Origin: Rhodeus uyekii | Taxonomy: Eukaryota > Chordata > Actinopteri > Cypriniformes > Acheilognathidae | Length of the DNA stretch: 64,000 nt | Direction of reading: 5' to 3' | Assembly (NCBI GenBank): GCA_037043235.1 | Contig: JAWRVZ010000076.1 | Coordinates: 124,001 to 188,000 of the forward strand | Shown: positions 53,450-64,000 of the stretch, piece by piece | How the letters are laid out: every line of letters begins with the position of its first letter | Position numbering within the stretch: position 1 is the first letter of the stretch | Made by a program: the position numbers and the translations under genes | The notes under the pieces: model-generated | What the model was told of the DNA's origin: nothing | Databases searched by the model: none | The model's input: only the letters and a program-made list of their open reading frames with translations

Positions 53450-56400
53450 TTTTAAATGTCCTTAGGCCTTTAATAGCATGCACATCTTAATATAAAAAAT
53501 ATATATATATATATATATATATTTACAAATATCATTAATTGAGCTAAAAAAAAGTATACATCCTGTATACAAATTATGTTCAAACAATTATTGCCAGTGT
53601 GAATTTTACAAGCTATAAATGTTGTTATGCTAGCACTTAAATGTCTGAAACCTAAAATAAATATTGTATGGTTGAAAACACGGCACAGGTGTGATATCTG
53701 AGAAAGACTGTGCGAGTCTGTCTGGCTCAGCGCCAAAGCAGATTTGAATTTAGCAGTTGAGCACGTGATGCACTAAACGTTCTAATCACACCAGTGTGAT
53801 CACACACTTCAAAGGATTAATGGATAGGGCAAAAATCAAGAGCTTCGCATATTACAACTGTTATTGAACTGGGATTTTGCGTCTGAAAGGAGCACTGCCA
53901 GACCTGACTTCTACTACCACCAGCGTGAAAAAGAATAGAAAAACTTGCAACGTTTGCCCAGTAACTGCTCAGTGACGGGGTTCTGGCATGTGGCATATGC
54001 AGCATCCTTCCTGGTCAATATAACACAAGTCTGTTTGACCACTAGGATACTGAAGGGGAACACTTTAAAGGCTTATTGTATCGAATAAGTGTGTTCTGAA
54101 GTGTTGGCAGGGTTGAGTATTATGTGATGAGGCAGCATCTGCTGGGTAAACCATGTTTTTCCCAGCTCGTCACTTAAACCCTTGTCTTAATTTCTAAGGA
54201 GAGGTCAGTAGCTCACCTGTGATAGGAGCGTTGCATTTTGGATGTGCCATTTGATTGGTCGCAGCAGGTCATTGAATGTGACAGCTTGTGTTGCTAAGGT
54301 TAAATGTCACTCTGTTAGGAAATGGTGGGTGAGTTTAATTGAGCCAGACTAATATATCAAGCTGTCCAGGATGGACGGGTGCCAAGCTGATGAAGACGAT
54401 AACTTGGTGGGATTAGGCGTTGCTTGTTTGGCCACAGCTTCAGGTGGATAGATGTTTTTGAGTGTCAAAGGGGTGCAAAGGTTGTGTGAAACGATGCAGA
54501 CGGAGCAGATGAGGAAGAGGAGGGTGTGGATCAATCTGCGCTGGGCTGCTTTGCTTTCTCTCTATGAGCTGCACCTGCTCATGCGAGCGAAGAGAGAGTC
54601 TGCTGGAATCGTGATGCTCATCTCAATGTGCCGCTGGCGGCAGAGCTCCTCAGATCAGAGTGCCGTGTGTTTATAGAACAGAGAGAGAGAGGGAGAAACA
54701 GGAGGAGGGAGTGGGAGAGAGGGATTGTGGCACTACACAACGGACCTGCCAATATTCCTGTCTCTCCATCTTTAGCACCGTGGGCATGTGCCTGTGTGGG
54801 AGCAGCTGACTGTACGAACAAGGGATGGGAGAAGAAAGGAATAGGGAATGGTAGAGGACAATGGGTGGGAAGGGCTCAAAATACCCCTTATGTCACCCAC
54901 ACATGAGTATTTTGTATTTTGTATTGGAGGACAAAATTATGTACAGAGGATACAATTAACATAATTAAATACGAACTCAGCTGAAGGATTACACATTTTT
55001 TGAAAGCATTATTCTAAGTTTGCAATCGATTGGCTGAAAGGATAGACTCCCCCATTTCTGGTGTAAAAGAAAAAATTAACATTGATTGACACTTTAATTA
55101 CTTCTTCTGCCAGCGTCCAAGAGGAACCCAAATGCAACTAAAATTGGGTTTGGCAAGTAAGTAAAACAGTTAATAAAAAATCGGATTGTAAGAAGAGTCT
55201 GAACATTACTGATGTGATATGTGTAATTCAAACCATACCATTTAAATCGTACCGCAAACAGTTTTTAAATTAGAAGTTTATTTGGGCTGTAAATTACGTT
55301 AAGCCACACAAATGAACAGAAGCAGAGGCTGGCACATCTTGTGCTGCAAGTGACATAATGACCTACAATGTTCGTTACAAATATGCTAAACAGCAAAGTA
55401 AAAGAAATGTAAACTTAATTTAAATCATAATTTATCAAAAATACGAAATATAGTTTTAATGAGTGTTAAGAAATATTTACAGATTAGAAAAATTCACTCG
55501 TTATTTCTCAAACCATATATCATATAGTGTTTGACTGGCTTTGAATCTCATGGTACTATGAGCTATGGCTAGAAACATAAATTACAGATACTTTTATTGA
55601 TCAGTAACAAGCCTTTTGTAAATTTGTGTCTGAATTGTTTTGGAGTGTCCTCAATATGTCTCCCATGGTGTCCCTGAAAGCCAGGCAAAGAACTTAAATG
55701 AGCATATAACTTTAAAGTTATTATTTGTTTATGAAGCTTTCAGACTGATAGATTGTAGCTTTTGGAGAAACAACACAAGACAACAAACACCATCTTTATC
55801 AAATAATGAGCAATAAGAAAAACAGTTTCACTGTTTAAATCACATTCTCCTTGAGATCGCCTAAAAATATGTGCTGGGCAGTCTGAGGATAAAAGTATAG
55901 AATTCAGTTTGCTTGGTCTCATGGGTCTGTATGCTTGCAATAATCTGTAACTACTTTATTGACTAATGAAATATTCATTGGAAACAGCGTGCTTGGAAAA
56001 TGCTGATGTTGTTTCAGTTTCAAAAACGTTGAAAAATCTAAGAAATTTTGTTGGAACTTGTATTGAAAGTCATTCACAGAACAAACCATACTATTTTAAA
56101 CTATACAATTTGCTCAGGTGAATTTTCACAATTTGACATTACCACAAATCACAGCTCAATAAAGCAAAATGTGAAAGTAGTTTAAATTCTGATGGTGTAT
56201 TATGTTCCTATATCTCTGTGAAACAGCCAACAAGCAATGTTTCTGACACCACTAGCTTTAACGTCTAAAGCCCCTGGAGAATAGAAATATGCATCCTATT
56301 CAGCTGCTTAGAAAAAGCTTACATTTATGCTCTTCTTCTTCGACTTAAAAATGACAGATACAGTATTGCACTTAAGTTATAGTTTCTATTAGAGATATTT

Positions 56401-58689
56401 TCCTGCCTTGGTCTTTTTTAACAATTACGGCATTGAACATAATCTTTTTCTTTATTTGTAAGCACAATTATTTATATTTATATTTTATTTATATTAACAT
56501 TGAAAGTCATGTAACTCACAAACAGAAAACAAATAGTTCAAACAATTTCCCCAGTCAATTGTTAATTTATGAGCTAATGGGTTTATTAAAGTCGGTCAAA
56601 ATAAATAAATCAAAAATATATATAGATATGTAACTATGTCACGTAGCAGTGCTGGTGTGCGATGCGGAGTGAAGAGGAGACTGAGGATTCAAACTGAAAC
56701 ACTTTATTCTTATAAACACGGAAAACAAAAGCCTTTATAAACAGAACTCAAACGGCACTTCTAGTGCAAACAGGGAGAAACTTGGAGAATACTTGGAACG
56801 GGTAACATTCACACACGGAAACAACCTCATAACGTCAAACAGTTTCAATGATCGACAAAGACAAGGGAACACAGGAGGGTATTTATACACAGGGAAGACT
56901 GGAAACAGCTGACGAGACTTAAGCTAAGTGATTCGACTGTGACAAACTAATTACTCTGCAAAGCATGAATGTTGATTTTGTTTTAGAAAATGTTTTTATA
57001 AATAGACTATTAAGAGTGAAATATAAGTTAAGTAAGTTAAGTAATTGCAGTTGGATCGCATACAATATTTTTTCAAAAGACCAATTGTTTCTTTGAAACA
57101 GGACTCTGAATTGCAAAAGCCTCTGTGACAGAGAAGTTATATATGATTACAAGGGTACTTGAATTCAAAAAAATACATGCATCAATAAATCATTTAGAAT
57201 TAACACTGTAATATTCCATAAAAATAGTGAGAATTGTCCATTTTGATTTCATTGTGACTTTAAAGATAATTGTTTTGTGATTAAATAAACATGTGATATG
57301 TTTTGCCAGTGTACTACCCAGTGCAAATATAATTTGTTACTATTGATATGTCTATATCATATCGTTGAGCATACACACAGTTGTGGTGTTTCATTCCTAA
57401 ATGAATCAGTGTTCATGAACTAATTGGTTAAGCAAACGTGTCAATGACTCACTAAAATGACTTGCTTGTTCTTGAACGTATCCAGTTCCAGGTGTGTATG
57501 TAAAGTAACCATTACTTTGGAATGTAATTGTTACTTTTCTGAAATGAAGCAACCTCAATAATGTATGTGGCTGACAGTGTTTTTGAAAAAAAATTAAATA
57601 CTGAAAAAGTTACTGCAAAGTCTGTCAGGAATGTGCAAAGTTTCTACTTTTAATCTGATCTTTATATTATATAACTTATCTGATGTTTGAAAAACTGATA
57701 TTTGAATATATAAGCAGTGCCATTTTAGTGCTTGCTTAAACAGGTACATTATCATTAATCTAACAACCAATGCAACACACTAGAAGTTGCACATTGACTC
57801 TACTGGAATCTATGTATCTGCATCTGAGGTATGAGGTACATGAATTCAAAATAAAGCATACCTGGGTGTGTGTGGGAGCATCTCTGTGCAGATCTAAAGA
57901 AAAAAACACCATCAGGGCAAAGGCACTTTCAAAGCAGAACTGCGTCAAGGTTCTTATAAAATAGCAGTCGGGGCAAGTACGTAGGACATTTCCAAAGCAT
58001 TGAACATAACTTGAAGTAACTAAACTTGTGTATTTTTTAAAAATGTAATAAAATGTGAAACCGCTGTGAATTTTTCAGTAAAGGAGACCACTAAAATGCT
58101 CACAGTAACTATAGAAGAGTTACAGTCCTCCATGAAAGATTGAAGAACCTGTGCATGAGACAACAACAACATGAACAATTCATAACCCTTGTAGTCTTGT
58201 AAGTCAGGTTGCCTTTTTTCCCATAAGAATAAAAAGTGAATCAACAGTCACAAGGATGTTTCTATGGCCCAATTAGGTCAAATGTGGATGCTTTATCTTA
58301 AATATAGATCTCACAATAGCACCATTGCAAGGTGGCTCCAGCTTCATGTTTCAGGGTTGGTGCTCAGAGACAGAAAACTCTGACAGACTACTCAATTTCT
58401 TTAAAGGGTTTTTGAACTGCCGGTTTAATTTGCCGGTTTAATTTGCACATTATTTCAGTGAAGCACTTCTTGGCTTGGTTTCCCTTCATTTCTTTCCCAG
58501 GTAAAAATCTTTATTCACTCCTGTCTCATTTACAGATGTATGGACGCTATACACAGGAGTTGGGGGCCTATGCCAAAGAAGAGGCAGCTCGTCTGCGTGA
58601 GGATGGAGCGCTACGAAGAACCACCAGTGTGCGTGGCCAGGCTCCAGAACTGCTGGAGTATGAGAAGAATCCGTGTGCCAAGTGTCAAG
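46936..58689 (+). CDS. unrecognised gene, first two coding exons (3'-partial)
   Basis: Exon 46936-46986 encodes MARDRAQQRVLQYQQTL and ends CTG|gtgagt in phase 0. After an 11.5-kb intron, exon 58536-58689 (acceptor ctcatttacag|ATG, donor CAAG|gtgggt) encodes MYGRYTQELGAYAKEEAARL, then REDGALRRTTSVRGQAPELL, then EYEKNPCAKCQ. The predicted 68 residues are Arg/Glu/Gln-rich and probably helical, without a signal peptide. They end in a CxxC pair that could start a zinc-binding or redox motif. The strong donors, CpG-rich 5' end and coding-like composition argue for a real gene. I cannot name the family. Later exons lie beyond the window or were not detected at 58.7-64.0 kb. Confidence 0.6.
47186..47414. 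repeat. two (TA)n tracts with palindromic spacer
   Basis: (TA)n at 47186-47250 and 47344-47414, separated by AT-rich sequence with TATAACTATATATAGTTATA. The block AATTTAGAAACGGCATATATA recurs at 47331 and 47460, so the unit was tandemly duplicated. Confidence 0.9.
49277..49400. mobile_element. palindromic cyprinid MITE, copy 4 (partial)
   Basis: It opens ATAGTGCATCCAAAAATGACACA, then CACCCTCATGTCATTCC and GTGAAACACAAA. Only the left arm is clear. Confidence 0.5.
49480..49690 (-). repeat. TCACATGATCC-type repeat, copy C (partial)
   Basis: Reverse-orientation pieces: ATTAATACTTTTATTTTGAA, TTATAATGTTACAAAAGATT and CAAAGAATACTGAAAA. Confidence 0.55.
51095..52294 (+). mobile_element. Tc1-like transposon, full length but inactive (1200 bp)
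   Basis: The element is flanked by TA at 51093-51094 and 52295-52296. The terminal inverted repeats are about 30 bp with two mismatches (left CACTCACTTAAAGGATCATT, right end AATCCTTTAGGTGAGTG). The interior encodes a broken Tc1-type DDE transposase. The near-intact TIRs mark it as moderately young. Confidence 0.92.
51243..52262 (+). pseudogene. Tc1-like transposase pseudogene
   Basis: The frame starts MGKKRDLSNF and hits TAG at 51273-51275. It reopens at 51282 with the paired HTH region (SAQLLGFSRTTIYRVYKEW and the GRKCLVDARGQRRMGRL block). It shifts frame near 51610. The catalytic triad regions are still readable in pieces: WSDDSQF near 51673, HDNAPCH near 51960, and SPDLNPIEHIWD near 52050 after another break. 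The C-terminus VPRRIKAVLKAKGG is intact. Confidence 0.92.
53403..53522. repeat. (TA)n tracts
   Basis: (TA)n at 53403-53441 and (AT)n at 53499-53522. The Tyr-Ile ORFs across them are artefacts. Confidence 0.9.
53530..56636. other. intron of the unrecognised gene, no exon supported
   Basis: The region 54450-54830 is purine-rich (GAGAGAGAGAGGGAG) and GC-elevated but shows no convincing exon. The rest is AT-rich. Confidence 0.4.
56637..56944 (-). mobile_element. solo LTR of a Ty3-like retrotransposon (308 bp)
   Basis: It starts TGTCACG and ends GTGACA (TG...CA), flanked on both sides by the direct repeat AACTA. In - orientation a TATAAATA box (56887-56880) is followed by AATAAA (56708-56703), the promoter and poly(A) order expected of an LTR. 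No internal region remains beside it. Confidence 0.8.
56945..58535. other. intron, nothing further recognised
   Basis: AT-rich DNA up to the exon 2 acceptor. No exon or repeat boundary was supported. Confidence 0.4.
58536..58689 (+). CDS. unrecognised gene, exon 2
   Basis: 154 bp, in phase with exon 1, with clear acceptor and donor. The coding-like run continues open to the NPCAKCQ motif. Confidence 0.7.
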
Positions 58690-60080
58690 GTGGGTGTGTT
58701 GTATACATATGTGTGCGCCAACTGCTTGCTGGCTGTTGTTAATGTCATAGCTTGCTATTTGCAATGGTGGCTACAGAGCAAAGCTGGGAAAGCAGAAGTA
58801 GCAAATCCTCAACGATGAAGGGCAGCAGGGATTGAAAGAGGAGAAGGGTCGCAAAGGGCAGCAGGTGAAAGACTGTTAGTGAGAACATGCTGGAATTGAG
58901 GATTAGGTGAGGCCATTGCTGGAGATAAGTGAGAGGGATTTGACGGTAGATCCAAGCTTTACTCTGGCTGCTACACCCTTGGCCAGGCCTTCATGGAACC
59001 AGCGGTAATCTTTGCCTGAATCTTTGCCTGAAGATTCACGTTTTTCTTACAGAATTGGAGCAGCTGTAGTTTTCTCTCTTTCTAACACAGTGATTCTCAA
59101 AATTCTTTACTCCATGGCCAATATTCAGAGGTCCTCCTATCTAAGCAGATATGTACCTCTAGTACTTCTGTAACCCAAAATAGTGTTTTTAGCATTTGAA
59201 TCCTGATTATGGTACTATAACTAAGGCCACGTTCACACAGCTGTCAGGCCTGTATTGGAGTTCTTAATAACGTTACATCCACACACAGTAGTGACAACCG
59301 CATTCTATAATCAAAATCACACCCATAATTTACTTTTCTCCAACATAACTGCTCATATCAGTTTTCTGTATTACGTGTGTCTGAAATGCTTGACAAATGA
59401 ACTTGTGGATCGATTGGACTCCTGTCATGTCAAAAGTGATGATACTTTTCAGTTTTATGGATGCCGCCATCTTTGATATTACTTTGGTCACTGTCACAAT
59501 GGTTACTGGTAAGAGAATACAGGCTTGACTCCTGTTGCACATTCATACAGAAAGTATTTGAGACGCTAGTATAAGATGCTGTGTTCATGGGACATTTTGA
59601 GACTCATAAATCTGTAAGTAAATACGGTTCTCAATATCAAAAAATGGCAGTGTGACCTTAGCCTAAATTTGAATCATATTAAGACTTATTGGGGCTCCTT
59701 TGGAAGTTTTCCTAGGTGCTCTAGATAGCCCCAACCCCCTGATTGAGAACTGCTGACGAATCCCAGCATCGTTGGTCATATGCTGCAGCACTATTTTGTG
59801 TTTTGGATGCTGGTGCAATTATGGTAATTTTTCAATGATTTTTAAAGGGGTTGGCATTTTTATAGACTTTCTGACTGTACATTTCTGGATTTCAGCATTT
59901 GTTGAAGTTTATCATGTTAAACCAAATTCTGGGACTTGCAGTTGCTAAATGGCAACTTAGACACATTAGTCAGCATTAAAACAGAAATTGTGATCATCTT
60001 TTCTTCTCTATTGTGGCGTATAGATCCAAGTGAAATGGCTTCTCGAACAAGAAAAAATGTAGAGCGGGACTTGACTTTGT
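58690..60080. other. downstream intron of unrecognised gene
   Basis: No third exon was found. No clear transposon ends. Confidence 0.4.
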
Positions 60081-60394
60081 TCATCAGGAATTGATTCGAT
60101 TGTTGGGTGTGATAAGGTTCAATGTTCAAGAAGAAAGGTCAGCTGAGAGAGACAAATGGCAAAGATTCGCCGACCCCGGAGCATGTCACCATTTGGTCTG
60201 GCAATTGAATGACCAGGTCCAGCGACTTCACACGGTGGCACTGTACCCATTTCACTGTCCTCTTTGGGTTGAATTGTTCCAGTACCACTCTGTCAATGAT
60301 CTAATCTACATCACTTCCCCCAGCCAACAGCCATTTCCAGATCCAGATCCAGTGACCAGAACTGCTGAAGTTGTCATTCAGGGCTGAGGCCGAC

Positions 60395-60615
60395 CCACTG
60401 GAGGATGGCTCATTTCAGGTCTTCGTAGACCAGTAGGTTCTGCACGGCAGTTTCTGGGCTGCCACTTGTGCCTCTCCCGATAGCAGGGGAATGAGGCGCA
60501 CCAGCCTGTGGGCCTGTGGCCACTCTCATGCCTCGGCAGCCTTTTCAAACAAGTCTATGAAGGCTTCTGGGTCGTTCAGGGGCCCTATTTTGGACAGTGA
60601 CATGTGAGTGGGTGT
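60395..60615 (-). pseudogene. Ty3-like retrotransposon gag fragment
   Basis: The - strand frame contains MSLSKIGPLNDPEAFIDLF and then a stop. The following stretch reads as VRLIPLLSGEAQ and further gag-like sequence with more stops. This is the SCAN/gag-like block of fish Ty3 elements. It is a small decayed piece; the flanking 60130-60390 may belong to the same element. Confidence 0.55.
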
Positions 60616-60758
60616 GGCAGGGTTGAATGATGCTCCCCCAGGCCGAACCTTCTGGTTCATCCAGCTCCGGAACAGCTCACATCCCTTGTTCCTCAATCCA
60701 CTATCTCTCTCTCTGCCTCCTTCCCATTTCTTGGTGGCTTTATCTGGTCTCTCTACAC

Positions 60759-61871
60759 CATAGGTGTCAAACTCAAGGCCCGCGGGCCACATCCGGCCCG
60801 GCGTGTAATTATGTCCGGCCCACGAGATCATTTTATATATTATTATTAATGGCCCGGCGATATGAAGCGCTACAGACTACAGACACTTCCCGTGTCAATC
60901 AAGTCTAGCTTATGATGCTGCAAGTTTTTGCGAAGCTAGCCCTCACGATTCCGAAGAGAAAAGTTTATTCTGAAAATAGAGCCTTTAAAAACCGATGGGA
61001 GGCTGAGTATTGTCTCTCCGCGTATGTAACCCGCAGACCATAATCCGCACCCCAGTGCTTGTGTGCGCGAAAATCAGGTGTTGATCATCGGATGAGAAAA
61101 GCCCGCCCTCATGCAGCACAGCCAATCACGTCTTCTTGCATGATTGACAGGTTAGACAGCCTATCAGCGCCAGCTGTCAGAGTGATGGTGCAAGCGCCAG
61201 AAAAGAAAACACAGCGCAAAAAAACCTTACGTCCCTAGGGACATAACAAATATATAGAAATATTATTACGTGTAGAAAAATTGTGATATAGTTTGTAAAA
61301 TCTCCTATAACCCATGCGGGAAAATTTGGTATATTTTTACTGACATTCTGCCGGTATACCAGTGTGTCTCATTTGCGGAGCTAATGTGACGGTAGTTAAA
61401 TAATTTCATAAGACGGCACTATGAGACAAATGACATGAGAGCAAAGACAACTGAATGATTTGATTTGTTATTGCTTAAATTATTTAGATTTCCAGGTTTT
61501 GTTATGCAGCATATTTTGAATTTGTATAATTTTGACAGGATATATTTTTATGGAGAGCAAAATCTTTTGGGATATTTAAAATGTAAGTTTTACATAAAAT
61601 GACATAAGAGTAAAGAAATTTGGTTTGTTCTTTTAACTTTTAACGTTTATTTATTAGTATTTTAAATATTTTTAAGTTATTTAAGGTATACAGTAAGTTA
61701 ATTTATTCCAGAATAATATTCCTGTCTGTTTTTATTCACATTTATGTTAAAAAAAAGGTACGTTTTAAAAGTTTAGTTTTAGTGTGTTCAATAAATGTTT
61801 ATCCTGTTCGGCCCGCGACCTAAATGGTTTTTGGATTTTGGCCCCCTGTGCAATTGAGTTTGACACCCCTG
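60759..61871. mobile_element. hAT-like non-autonomous element with 8-bp TSD
   Basis: The left end CATAGGTGTCAAACTCAAGG and right end TTGAGTTTGACACCCCTG are inverted repeats. Both flanks carry the direct duplication CTCTACAC (60751-60758 and 61872-61879). CCCGCGGGCC and CGGCCCGCGACC blocks are subterminal. It encodes no transposase and contains a nested MITE. Confidence 0.88.
61008..61331. mobile_element. MITE copy 2, nested in the hAT-like element
   Basis: Inverted orientation relative to 15393-16031. It shares AGCCAATCAC, TGATTGACAGGTTAGACAG and CAGCTGTCAGAGTGAT blocks and the TGCGGGAAAATTTGG end. It is half the length of copy 1, so one of them carries an internal deletion or insertion. Confidence 0.65.
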
Positions 61872-62219
61872 CTCTACACCAATTACTGCAACAATACACA
61901 GGTGTGAATCATTATTCACTTGACCTACTTGCCTACCACTCATCTCCTATCTGTCTCTGCCACTGCAGAAGGTCTGAACCACCCCCACCCCCCCTTAGCC
62001 ACATTGGGTTGTTTTCATTTGCCATTGCTGTGATTGACAGGTTACTTGAAGAGAGGGATTATTGTCCTGCCCTCATGTCCTTGCACACGTTATCAGAGTT
62101 GGAGGAGAGTTGTAGTTGCAAATGGGCAATAGCGGCCTTTGCTATGTTTCAATCTTTTCACTTGAAGTGGGCCTTGCAACAGAAGGCGAGGGTTGGGAGA
62201 AAAATGTTATCAAAATGAA

Positions 62220-64000
62220 TAAAAAATGCTCTCAAAATTCAAGTTATATAGGGCAAAATGTCCCTGGATGAGTTCTTATTTTTAAGAACTATAACAGAAT
62301 ATAGAGTACTGTTTTTTCTGAACATCAGCACTATTGCAAACATAATGATAGTCTATTGATGTTATACAACAATAAAAAAAAAAAATTTTCATACCAAGAA
62401 AGACTATTCATACTTGCACAGATATCAATTGAACACTGCGTTATAAGATTGCTGGATAATAGGGATTCACTTGTCAGAGGTTTTCGAGCAATCCGTAATC
62501 GGAAAGCCAAGTTCTAAACATAAAAATGTATTTCGTAGTCTATTCGTAAGTTATATTCAAATTGTATTACTGATTTCTATTAAATCACTTAGCTAACCTT
62601 TGTCTAATTTCATTCCTTTGCTCTGAAGACCTGTCATTATGCAAAAGAAACCTCTGATTTTGATTTCATGGTGACTTTAAAGAAAAACTTTTTTTTGATA
62701 AAAACTAAACGTGTGATATGTTTTGTCAATGTACTACTCAATGCAGACAGCAATTGAGCAGCTGTTGCTATGGTTACACCCTTCAGACCAACACGACTTC
62801 TGTTTGTGCTCTGATTAATCTAATGTTTGTGGTTAATGAAACTCTATTTGAATTTTTGCTTTGGGAATACATACTTTTGAGACCCACCAACCTTTTGTTT
62901 GGGTTTAGGGAGACAGAACTCACGACTGACGCCACAATTCAAACGCTGCCTGTTGTTCCAACAAGGCATTTTTGACTAGCTTAACCAGCAAAATTTCCTT
63001 GGTCAACCAGAATTCCTTTCTAGTTAACATCCTGGCCAAGCCGCTTCATCAGCTTCTGCTGCTGAACGGCATAGCTAGCTCTAACCTACATAAAGCATTG
63101 ATTTGATCATATTCAGATCCATATTTAAATCGATTCCACGTTTTCTCCCCAACACTAAGAAAATATAATGTGAAAGGTCCATCTGTAGCCTATTTGAAGC
63201 AGTTCAGTGAGACAGGATATGGTCATGTCTGACGCCTGCAGATGTGGTGGTTTATCTCCTGCTTTCTGGATTGCCCTCTACTGGTGATTAATTGTCAGTG
63301 GTTTGTGTAGCTTCCGTTGTTTATCAATATGTCACGCACATTCCACAGGTGTGACCATCACCTGAATCTTAAGGGCTTCTTGATGGTCCTCACATTTACG
63401 GCGGAGCTATTTTCCCCCAGTCATTTTTCAAGCATTGACGCTGAACCTTTGGTGTTGTCTAGCCTGTAAACTACAACTTACAGCATTTATCAGCCTGTTC
63501 AATTCCCTCTGTACCTCAGTGCAGTGCTTGCCATTCACCAGCAGGGAGCATAATCAGTCTTCACTGTTTAGGGGTGATAGATGAGACATACAGACGTGCA
63601 GTGTATCTGTAATGAGTCACTGTGTCTATGTGTGTGCCTGTGCATCTGTATCTAGAAATGCATCACTGTTCGCCAAAGAATGTACTATGTGGACCGTTAC
63701 ATTTGAGTTTAGGGAAAAAAATATTGCCAGTTACCATTTATTTCTTCATTTAATGGTTCGTTTAGATGATTGGCTGAGGGAAAAAAGCAAGCTTTGAACA
63801 AAAGCAATGGCCATTCATATAGGAAGTCTGTGATAAATTCCCTTAACTATTAAAAGAAGTTGAGTCTCCATTAAATAGGCAACAGTGCGTCACAGTCCAA
63901 TGTTTTTAGTGCTAATGAGGTGTCTCATTGGTTTCTTGTAATATAAATAGACTGCTCTTTTGGCCTTGTGTAATCTCCAAAGACACACAGCATCTGTCTC
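62220..64000. other. no supported feature to the window end
   Basis: AT-rich sequence, presumably intron of the + strand gene. The short ORFs have no recognisable motif. Confidence 0.4.

Noticed and set aside
60091..60387. 98-codon + strand ORF
   Set aside because: Adjacent and probably antisense or frame-shadow to retrotransposon gag remnants; no recognisable family.

Overview
This window is vertebrate nuclear DNA. It has short exons in long AT-rich introns with GT/AG splice sites, long microsatellites and many DNA-transposon remnants. The interspersed repeats are of types common in cyprinid fish: the TCACATGATCCTTCAGAAATCA family and the TTCACCCAAAAATGAA...GTGAACTATCCCTTTAA palindromic element. 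A carp/barb/danio-like teleost is the best guess. None of the genes is an intact single ORF, so all were assembled by hand from splice sites and family knowledge.

Layout. (1) At 20-2996 on the + strand lie the last exons of a CC2D1 gene (cc2d1b by linkage), ending its C2 domain. (2) From 22204 down to 7988 on the - strand lies a complete zfyve9 (SARA) coding sequence in 17 coding exons (1203 codons plus stop), with two non-coding 5' exons at 23.8 kb and 30.9 kb and a CpG-rich promoter near 31 kb. The zfyve9/cc2d1b pair is convergent, as in the mammalian ZFYVE9-CC2D1B linkage. (3) From 39414 down to 35492 on the - strand lies a five-exon gene for a small secreted four-helix cytokine of the erythropoietin/thrombopoietin family. 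Its 13-bp first coding segment, 87-bp third exon and 165-bp fourth exon fit thrombopoietin (thpo). It was not visible as an ORF and is the most interesting find. (4) From 46936 rightward lies the 5' end of an unrecognised + strand gene, with a 17-codon first exon, an 11.5-kb intron and a 154-bp second exon. The gene runs off the window.

The rest is mobile and simple-sequence DNA. It includes a dead Tc1-like transposon with matching TIRs inserted into an older repeat, and three pogo/Tigger-like MITEs. A hAT-like element has an 8-bp TSD and a second MITE nested inside it. There is also a solo LTR with a 5-bp TSD, a LINE 3' end, a Ty3-like gag scrap, a 0.86-kb GATA/GACA array, several (AT)n tracts and two long hairpins.

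SARA presents Smad2/3 to the TGF-beta receptor on early endosomes. CC2D1 proteins act in ESCRT/endosome and repressor functions. The cytokine is an endocrine signal. Apart from the shared endosomal theme of the first two, nothing indicates that these genes form one system; they are ordinary chromosomal neighbours.
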